Source: Thermoflexales bacterium (GTDB lineage Bacteria; Chloroflexota; Anaerolineae; B4-G1). From it: DNA of 12,060 bases. The notes under the pieces were generated by a model. The model saw nothing but the letters and a program-made list of their open reading frames with translations, ran no database searches and was not told the DNA's origin. The translations under genes were made by a program, and so were the position numbers. Position 1 is the stretch's first letter. The number at the start of each line of letters is the position of its first letter. The stretch spans positions 1-12,060 of the forward strand of contig SKQX01000273.1 of NCBI GenBank assembly GCA_007118795.1, in the 5' to 3' direction. Positions 1 to 5,061 of the stretch are shown here, one piece after another.

Positions 1-2
1 AA

Positions 3-1142
3 TGGCTGCAGATTGTGGTTCTCTGCATACTGGTTGGCGAGCATCTCCTCGAGGGAACCGATGGGGCTTCGGTGCGCGCGGACTCGTGCCGGACGGGCCG
101 ACGTCTCCGCTGGTTGGTAATCGCGCTGCTTGGGGTGGGGTTCTTTCAGGCCGGCGTAGGGATCTGGCAATTCGCCTTACGCGGTGAGGGTCCCGAGCAC
201 TTCGCCATCCTGGGCGGCGATCTCTTCCGGGCCTACGGTACCTTCGAGCAGCCGAACCCATACGCCGGATACCTGGGGCTGATCGCGTTTCTGGCTCTGG
301 GCATCACGGCTGATGCCATTCGCGTCCGGCTGACCGGCGGAGACCATGGTATGCTCCACCTGGACCAAAGCCGCGACTCGTGGGCCGAACCCCCAAGTGG
401 GTTACCTACCGGTGTTGCTCTCACGATCTTCGCCGGAGGTGTCGGATTGGTCATGCTCGTTGCTTTGGGTGCTTCGTGGAGCCGGGGGGCTTGGATGGGT
501 TTTGGAGCCGCGACATTGGCGGTTGCTGTCAGCCTTCCCCGGAGGGCCCGCTGGGGGCTTCTTCTGGCGATAGCCATCGTCGCTCTTGGCTTTGGGCTGT
601 ACACCTCCGGCAGATTACCGTCCTCCCTCACTGCCCGCCTGACGAGCTTCGTGCGGGATGTCCGGCTGGAAGACGTGCGCGGGGTGGCCATCGGCGACGC
701 GAACTACGCCGTCATCGAACGCATGGCGCATTGGCAGGCGGCCCTGTCGATGTTCCGGCACAACCTATGGCTCGGGGTCGGATTTGGTGGCTACGAGGCG
801 GTCTACAGCAGGTTCGCTCTCATCAACTGGCCCATTGCCCTCGGGCATGCCCACAACATATACTTGAATCTAGCTGCCGAGACCGGAGTGATCGGGTTGG
901 TCGCTTACCTGTTTCTCTGGCTTGTGATCTTCCGGCAGACGTGGCGTGTGACTCGCCGTGCCCATGGCCTCAGTCGCGGTCTTGCTGTTGGCCTCCTTGG
1001 CGCGTGGACGCACCTGAGTGTTCATCACCTCCTGGACAATGTCTACGTCAACAACGCTCATCTGTCGATTGGTGTGCTATTCGGGATCTTGGTCTTCATC
1101 TTCCAGGTGAGTTGTGAGATGACAACAGCTTATGATCGCTAA
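3..1142 (+). CDS. O-antigen ligase / polymerase-like membrane protein, 5' end outside window
   Basis: The reading frame is open to the left edge, so the start lies before the window; 379 residues are visible. Around eight hydrophobic segments can be seen, with one large extracytoplasmic loop before the last three. The family signature RAYGTFEQPNPYAGYLGL lies near position 230 to 285, and the loop-end motif HAHNIYLNLAAETGVIGL begins near 846. Both are typical of the Wzy_C/WaaL superfamily, which joins or polymerises lipid-linked glycans on the outer face of the membrane. An RGAW segment near 484 fits a substrate-contacting loop. The gene overlaps the downstream GtrA-family gene by 11 bp, and a glycosyltransferase follows, which supports a glycan role. 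Sequence alone cannot separate ligase from polymerase, nor O-antigen from another polymer. In a Chloroflexota-like host without classical LPS, the substrate may be an exopolysaccharide or a glycoprotein glycan. Confidence 0.85.
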   Translation, partial: WLQIVVLCILVGEHLLEGTDGASVRADSCRTGRRLRWLVIALLGVGFFQAGVGIWQFALRGEGPEHFAILGGDLFRAYGTFEQPNPYAGYLGLIAFLALGITADAIRVRLTGGDHGMLHLDQSRDSWAEPPSGLPTGVALTIFAGGVGLVMLVALGASWSRGAWMGFGAATLAVAVSLPRRARWGLLLAIAIVALGFGLYTSGRLPSSLTARLTSFVRDVRLEDVRGVAIGDANYAVIERMAHWQAALSMFRHNLWLGVGFGGYEAVYSRFALINWPIALGHAHNIYLNLAAETGVIGLVAYLFLWLVIFRQTWRVTRRAHGLSRGLAVGLLGAWTHLSVHHLLDNVYVNNAHLSIGVLFGILVFIFQVSCEMTTAYDR

Positions 1143-1626
1143 ATTAGAGATGTCGTTAAGAAACAATCGCAAGGAGGCTATACGCTTCCTCAAGTTCTCC
1201 GTGGTGGGGTCCGTGGGAACCGTCATCGACTTCGGAATCCTCAACCTCCTTGTACAGCTGGCGGCCTTCGGCAAGGTACCGGCCAATAGCGTGTCCTTCA
1301 CAGTAGCCGTGATCTGCAACTACATCGGAAACCGACTCTGGGTCTACCCGGATACCAAGCAGGAGTCTCTCCTGACCCAGTTTGGCCAGTTCCTCCTCGT
1401 CAACGTGGTCGGTCTTGCGCTGAACACTGCGATCTTCTATGGCTCGGATCGATGGCTCTTGGGCACAGCGGGTCTCTTCGCTGAGCCCGTTGGCACCCTG
1501 GCCCTTTCTTTGGGGATCCCCCACTTCGACATCGCATACAACGGTGCCAAGGTCTTTGCGACAGCCATAGTCCTCTTCTGGAACTTCTTTGCCAATCGCG
1601 TCTGGACGTTCGGAGACGTCGACTGA
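1132..1626 (+). CDS. GtrA-family membrane protein
   Basis: This 164-residue protein has four predicted transmembrane helices, at about residues 22-42, 48-66, 82-105 and 130-152. It matches the GtrA/DPMS-like family: an N-terminal RFLKFSVVGSVGTVIDFGIL segment, the CNYIGNRLWVY motif after helix 2, and the C-terminal FWNFFANRVWTF motif. Members help move or present polyprenyl-linked sugars (for example undecaprenyl-phosphate glucose) across the membrane, or act as small partners of glycosyltransferases. The ATG at 1132 lies inside the end of the upstream ligase-like gene (11-bp overlap), which suggests translational coupling. A second in-frame ATG at 1150 would also keep the whole family domain. 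No strong SD site precedes either start. The flipped substrate cannot be read from the sequence. Confidence 0.88.
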   Translation: MIAKLEMSLRNNRKEAIRFLKFSVVGSVGTVIDFGILNLLVQLAAFGKVPANSVSFTVAVICNYIGNRLWVYPDTKQESLLTQFGQFLLVNVVGLALNTAIFYGSDRWLLGTAGLFAEPVGTLALSLGIPHFDIAYNGAKVFATAIVLFWNFFANRVWTFGDVD

Positions 1627-1715
1627 TGCCTCGATTCGTTTTCAGGACCGGTGTCCAGCGCCTCGATCGGACGGACGAGGATTCGGCGCCCTAGGGGAGC
1701 CCGGTTCCCCCAGCT

Positions 1716-2858
1716 ATGCGTGTCGGCGTGGATTATACATCTGCAGTTCGCCAACGGGCTGGCATCGGCCGCTACACCCGCGAGTTGGTGGCTGCGCTTC
1801 TGTCTGTGGACGATGTTCATCAATACACGGTCTTCGCTGCCACGGGAGGGCTGGAGTCGAGGGACTGGCGCTCTGGGATCGACCGGGCGGGAGTCCAGGT
1901 GCGTGCCCTGCCGATCACCGATGATTGGTTGGCACGGCTATGGCATCGTCTGCGGTTGCCTATCCCCGTCGAGCTCTTGACCGGTCCCCTGGACGTCTTC
2001 TACTCCCCCGACTTTACCCTTCCACCCACGCGGCGTGGGACGAAGACGATCCTGACTGTCCACGATCTCTCCTTTGTCCACTATCCCGATGCGTTCGTGC
2101 CGTCGCTGCGACGCTACCTGGAAAACGCCGTGCCTCGGTCGGTTCGTCGCGCGGATCTGGTGCTTGCAGACTCAAGCCGGACCCGTTCTGACCTCATCTC
2201 CCTATTTGAAGTCTCGCCCGAGGTTGTCAAGGTCGTTTACCCCGGTGTCGGTTCGCGTTTTAGGTCGGAACCCAGGGCTGGAGAACGAGAGCGATTGCGT
2301 GAACGGTACGGCGTCGTGGATGGGCCCTACGTTCTTGGTGTCGGGACGCTCCAGCCGCGAAAGAACTACCTGTATCTCATGGAGGGATTCAACCGGCTAC
2401 CCGTATCCCTTAACGCCGAGCTGCAATTGCTTATCGCTGGTGGACACGGATGGCTGTGCGACGAAGTGGTCGCCGAGGCGGACAGACGTGAGAACATCCG
2501 GATCCTCGGCTTCGTCGAGGATGACGATCTTCCAGGCCTCTACCGCGGCGCATCCCTGTTCGCCTTTCCCTCGCTGTACGAGGGCTTCGGATTGCCAGTG
2601 TTGGAGGCGATGGCCTGCGGCGCGCCCGTGATCAGCTCTGGGACCTCCTCCCTTCCCGAGGTCTGCGGCGACGCGGCCCTCTTGGTGGACCCCCTGATCC
2701 CTGGAGAACTGACCGAGGCGATGATCCGGCTTCTTGAGGATACGGAGCTCCGGGACCAGTTGGTCACGCGTGGCCTTGCCCGCGCAGCTACCTTCACGTG
2801 GGAGCGGTCGGCACGGAGCCTCTTGGACCTGATTGAGTCCCTGACGGACGCTCGGTGA
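1716..2858 (+). CDS. Glycosyltransferase, GT4 family (GT-B fold)
   Basis: This 380-residue predicted cytosolic or membrane-associated retaining glycosyltransferase transfers sugar from a nucleotide-activated donor. The N-terminal domain opens with MRVGVDYTSA and the glycine-rich acceptor-side loop RAGIGRYTRELV. The C-terminal Glycos_transf_1 domain has GTLQPRKNYLYLMEGF, with the phosphate-contacting R215 and K216. It also has the EX7E motif E289-GFGLPVL-E297, followed by EAMACGAPVISS and SLPEVCGDAALLVDP. The family average is about 350 to 400 residues, so the gene looks complete. An 89-bp gap separates it from the GtrA-like gene. The SD site is poor (GGGGAG lies about 16 nt ahead), but residue 1 fits the usual family start. 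Together with its two upstream neighbours it forms a glycan assembly block. Alpha-mannosyl- or rhamnosyl-like transfer is possible, but the donor and acceptor are unknown. Confidence 0.9.
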   Translation: MRVGVDYTSAVRQRAGIGRYTRELVAALLSVDDVHQYTVFAATGGLESRDWRSGIDRAGVQVRALPITDDWLARLWHRLRLPIPVELLTGPLDVFYSPDFTLPPTRRGTKTILTVHDLSFVHYPDAFVPSLRRYLENAVPRSVRRADLVLADSSRTRSDLISLFEVSPEVVKVVYPGVGSRFRSEPRAGERERLRERYGVVDGPYVLGVGTLQPRKNYLYLMEGFNRLPVSLNAELQLLIAGGHGWLCDEVVAEADRRENIRILGFVEDDDLPGLYRGASLFAFPSLYEGFGLPVLEAMACGAPVISSGTSSLPEVCGDAALLVDPLIPGELTEAMIRLLEDTELRDQLVTRGLARAATFTWERSARSLLDLIESLTDAR

Positions 2859-2877
2859 GTTACGAGGAGATCATGCG

Positions 2878-3513
2878 ATGACCGGTTCCATCCTGGGAGG
2901 ATCCAAAGGCCGCACTGCCTTATGCAGCCTCCAGTTCGTGGCCAGCGCCCTCATCCTCATCGGCTTCTTCGCCCCGTGGGTGCCCCACAAGAGTGCTGCT
3001 CTGACCGTGACAGGTTACCAGATGTCTGAGTTCGCGAAGTTCTTCCCCCAGGTCCAGAGCGCCGGGGTGCCGTTAACGCGGGCGTACTTCATTGCTCCAC
3101 TGTTGTCCGGCGTCGTCTCGATGGGGCTGGTGCTGCGCCGATCCTCCCTACGACCGGCGGTCCGCGTCGTTGGGACGGGGCTGGTTGCTCTGCTAATCCT
3201 TGCTGTCCTGCCGCCCCACTATTCCATCCTCGATCCGTCTTACCGACTTCAACTCATCATGGTTGCAAGCGGGATGTTGCTCACAGCCGGAACGTTCTTG
3301 ACCGCCCACCTAACTGAGCGAATGCACGGATTGATGAGCTTTCTCGTTGCTGTGGCAGGAGCTGTGCCAGCCCTGTGGCAGTTTGTACTCTTCCGCCCCC
3401 TCATCGCTCAGCTCTACAGGAGCCCTGTTCGACCCGGATGGGGACTGGTCGTCGGCGTGCTTGGCTCTGTACTCCTTGCCCTCCTCGGGCTCCGTCGGTT
3501 CTTCAAGGCTTAA
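2878..3513 (+). CDS. Six-helix membrane protein of unknown function
   Basis: This protein has 211 residues and about six predicted membrane helices, near residues 15-33, 68-86, 94-112, 124-144, 150-172 and 187-206. Between helices 1 and 2 is a polar segment with FAPWVPH and GYQMSEFAKFFPQ, which looks like a conserved non-membrane loop. I do not recognise a characterised family. The start at 2878 is well supported by GAGGAG at 2864-2869 with 8-nt spacing. The ATG at 2873 reads only two codons before a stop. The gene lies 19 bp after the glycosyltransferase on the same strand, so it is probably co-transcribed, but nothing in the protein links it directly to glycan chemistry. The downstream neighbour is convergent, and no convincing intrinsic terminator is visible in the 88 bp between them. 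Confidence 0.75.
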   Translation: MTGSILGGSKGRTALCSLQFVASALILIGFFAPWVPHKSAALTVTGYQMSEFAKFFPQVQSAGVPLTRAYFIAPLLSGVVSMGLVLRRSSLRPAVRVVGTGLVALLILAVLPPHYSILDPSYRLQLIMVASGMLLTAGTFLTAHLTERMHGLMSFLVAVAGAVPALWQFVLFRPLIAQLYRSPVRPGWGLVVGVLGSVLLALLGLRRFFKA

Positions 3514-3601
3514 GTGTCAGCTCACCCTGTGAGGCTATGGGCGTCTGCCTGGCCACCCAGGAGGCCGGTCCTGCGGCAATTCCACGGGTGATCCTCTAGG
3601 C

Positions 3602-4216
3602 TCATCTGCGCCAGCGCGGTGCCTCTCGGATCACCCAGACGATCAGGCCGATGGCAACGAGAGCTAGCTGGGCGGCCACCGCGGTCCACTTGACGGTCGA
3701 GAACGCGCTTGCCGCCAGGGCGACGGGGGGCAACTGCCGGGGATAGCTGAGAAGCATCGTCGCGATTGTGACATTCTCCAGGAGGTCCGCCACCATGGCC
3801 GCCGGGGGAACGAGAAGCGTCCGCTGCAACACACCTTTCTCTCTGAAAGCTCGATGGAAGATATGTGTCAGGATCAGGCTGAACACAAAAGCCGAACCGA
3901 AGGGGAAGAGCACATCTAGGGTTAAAGCAATGGTGGCGTAGTACTGCCGGCCCTGAGGACCATACGCGGCGATCATATCGTAGGCTTGTTCCGGGGTATA
4001 AGCGATCAGAAAGTCGATCGCGCCCACCCCTCCCGAGTACGTTTCGATGCGACCATAGGCCGGCCCCATGATGGCGAGACTATACACAGCGAAGACCGCC
4101 AGGGTCAGGAGAATACGCTGCCCCGTTGCCAATTCGATAAGGTCCTCGGAGATGCTTTCTAACAGCTGTGAATGAGCCGCTTGCTGCTTTTTCACCGATG
4201 AGCCTACCTTGTCCAT
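3602..4216 (-). CDS. Four-helix membrane protein of unknown function
   Basis: From the ATG at 4216 the protein has 204 residues. It has a polar, charged N-terminus (residues 1-30) and membrane helices near 34-54, 93-119, 132-157 and 165-196. Distinct conserved-looking positions lie in the first loop and second helix (YTPEQAYDMIAAYGPQGRQYY, with LD at 100-101 and P105) and in DLLENVTI at 144-151. I do not recognise the family name. The start is uncertain. The frame stays open upstream to a GTG at 4468 (288 residues), but the added 84 residues are low-complexity and carry no recognisable domain. GTG at 4195 is also possible, because AAGGTAGG precedes it by 6 nt. The only gene on the minus strand here, it faces away from the DHH fusion gene and has its own candidate promoter at 4500-4527. 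Confidence 0.7.
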   Translation of the reverse strand: MDKVGSSVKKQQAAHSQLLESISEDLIELATGQRILLTLAVFAVYSLAIMGPAYGRIETYSGGVGAIDFLIAYTPEQAYDMIAAYGPQGRQYYATIALTLDVLFPFGSAFVFSLILTHIFHRAFREKGVLQRTLLVPPAAMVADLLENVTIATMLLSYPRQLPPVALAASAFSTVKWTAVAAQLALVAIGLIVWVIREAPRWRR

Positions 4217-4240
4217 TGAGCATCTTGCTGCGTGTCGACC

Positions 4241-4277
4241 GCCCGCACCCCCGTCCCGGGTCCACACCGGTGCGGGC
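4241..4277 (-). repeat. Perfect 9-bp inverted repeat upstream of the minus-strand gene
   Basis: GCCCGCACC at 4241-4249 pairs with GGTGCGGGC at 4269-4277 around a 19-nt loop that itself contains CCCGGG. On the minus strand this GC-rich hairpin ends 24 nt before the ATG at 4216, so it would lie in the 5' untranslated region if that start is right. No T-run follows on either strand, so it is not an ordinary terminator. A regulatory RNA structure or a protein-binding dyad are both possible. Confidence 0.5.
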
Positions 4278-4443
4278 AGGCCGCTGTTTGTTTCAGAGGT
4301 GGACAATTGACCGTTGACGCGGCCCGCTCCCAAGAAAGCGGCCCCGCTTCCGTACGAGCTCTGTGCTTGGATAGCCGCCCTCGTGGAGTTCCAGCTATCG
4401 CCGTGCTCGCGGACGACCGCTACGTCGAATGCCCCTCCACCCA

Positions 4444-4460
4444 ACAACCTCCTTGGTTGT
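4444..4460 (-). other. Small hairpin exposing a perfect Shine-Dalgarno sequence, with a six-codon frame after it
   Basis: ACAACC at 4444-4449 pairs with GGTTGT at 4455-4460. On the minus strand the loop and 3' arm contain AAGGAGG (4454 down to 4448). Seven nucleotides on is a GTG at 4440 that opens a frame of only six codons, ending at TAG (4424-4422). This frame is not that of the downstream membrane protein. An in-frame TTG at 4444 for the longer membrane-protein form is only 3 nt from the SD, which is too close for normal use. A leader peptide is possible but unproven. Confidence 0.3.
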
Positions 4461-4499
4461 CCCGTCACTCTCTCTGTGCCGAACAGTACACAACATGAG

Positions 4500-4527
4500 A
4501 TTATGGGCGTCCATGGGAATCTGTCAA
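4500..4527 (-). promoter_or_regulatory. Candidate sigma70 promoter for the minus-strand membrane protein gene
   Basis: Read on the minus strand, TTGACA (4527-4522) is followed after 16 bp by CATAAT (4505-4500), five of six matches to the -10 consensus. The predicted transcript starts near 4493 and runs toward the gene ending at 3602. The leader to the ATG at 4216 would be about 275 nt, or about 25 nt to the alternative GTG at 4468. Confidence 0.55.
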
Positions 4528-4749
4528 TCGTGAACCACCGTCTGAATGTGCCAGCCGCGTGCTTGGCTGTTCCAGATGCGGCGCGAGCCTATGGTCGCGA
4601 GCAGTAGGCATCCACCCCTCCTCACTATCGCGGGTGCCCCCAGTTTGCCGCTGGCTGGTGATGATCCCCACGACTGTCGCAGCAAAGAGTTCATCGAATC
4701 GGCGACGGAGACCGAGTCGCTGTTGCGCTGGGTCTGGTACCTGTTTGGC

Positions 4750-4777
4750 TTGACCAGCCGCTCACGTCACCTATAAT
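4750..4777 (+). promoter_or_regulatory. Candidate sigma70 promoter for the DHH-CBS-nucleotidyltransferase gene
   Basis: TTGACC (4750-4755) and TATAAT (4772-4777) are separated by 16 bp: five of six -35 matches and a perfect -10. The expected transcription start is near 4784. It faces the fusion gene at 5062 across about 278 nt, with no other good promoter match in between. Transcription would run through the structured leader described separately. Confidence 0.7.
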
Positions 4778-4783
4778 CGCCTT

Positions 4784-5061
4784 CGCATCACACGATCGCT
4801 CGCAGTAGCTCAATGCCGATGCACCTCGACGGCAACGGTGCATCGATGGGATAGGGTGGCCCGGTTTCGGGGCCCTGGTGGGATGGCCCTTCGGTGGAAG
4901 CGGACAGATGATCGCCCGTCTTCGCCCATCTCATGTTTGGTCTCGACGGGCCTGATCGTACGGCGGGACCTGGCAGCTGGGAGTCCCACGCGCGAGCCGG
5001 TGACGGTCCAAGGCCCCTGGCGGTTGACGGTGGCCTGGGCTGGTGAAAAGAGAGCTGTAGC
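4784..5061 (+). other. Long GC-rich 5' leader with several inverted repeats
   Basis: The leader between the predicted transcription start and the TTG start at 5062 can form several stems. CGATGCACC/GGTGCATCG (4817-4825 with 4837-4845) is perfect. GGCCC/GGGCC pairs 4858-4862 with 4870-4874. GATGG near 4882 can pair with CCATC near 4926. GGGAC/GTCCC pairs 4965-4969 with 4983-4987. A 7-bp direct repeat, TGACGGT, occurs at 5001 and 5025. No T-run follows any of the stems. I do not recognise a known riboswitch or T-box consensus. It may be an uncharacterised cis-regulatory RNA, a small RNA, or simply GC-rich spacer. Confidence 0.4.
4817..4845 (+). repeat. Perfect 9-bp inverted repeat in the leader
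   Basis: CGATGCACC (4817-4825) and GGTGCATCG (4837-4845) form a perfect stem around an 11-nt loop, starting about 33 nt after the predicted transcription start. It could be an RNA hairpin or an operator dyad. No U-tract follows. Confidence 0.5.

Larger units (their letters stand above)
4217..5061. other. 845-bp gap without a convincing gene, carrying two divergent promoters
   Basis: No open frame in this gap shows protein-like composition or a recognisable motif. The features seen are listed separately: a minus-strand promoter (4500-4527), a plus-strand promoter (4750-4777), a 9-bp inverted repeat (4241-4277), another 9-bp inverted repeat (4817-4845), a small hairpin holding a perfect SD sequence (4444-4460), and several shorter GC-rich stems downstream of 4850. 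The 222 bp between the two -35 boxes (4528-4749) hold nothing I can name. No tRNA T-loop motif and no signature of RNase P RNA, tmRNA or SRP RNA was found on reading. Confidence 0.6.

Noticed and set aside
380..1117. A 245-codon plus-strand frame within the ligase-like gene
   Set aside because: It is an out-of-frame shadow of a gene with clear family motifs, and its translation is rich in Cys, Arg and Ser without any recognisable motif.
3514..3601. Terminator between the convergent genes ending at 3513 and 3602
   Set aside because: Only short stems (CTCAC/GTGAG near 3525, CCTGG/CCAGG near 3550) and no T-run on either strand.
4853..4900. AGGGTGGCCCGG resembling the T-box core AGGGTGGNACCGCG
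   Set aside because: The match fails in the ACCGCG half, lies only about 70 nt from the predicted transcription start (too little room for stem I), and has no specifier loop or terminator.
4217..5061. tRNA or other standard structural RNA in the large gap
   Set aside because: No T-loop consensus, no RNase P, tmRNA or SRP core sequence was seen on either strand by reading; a covariance search could not be run.
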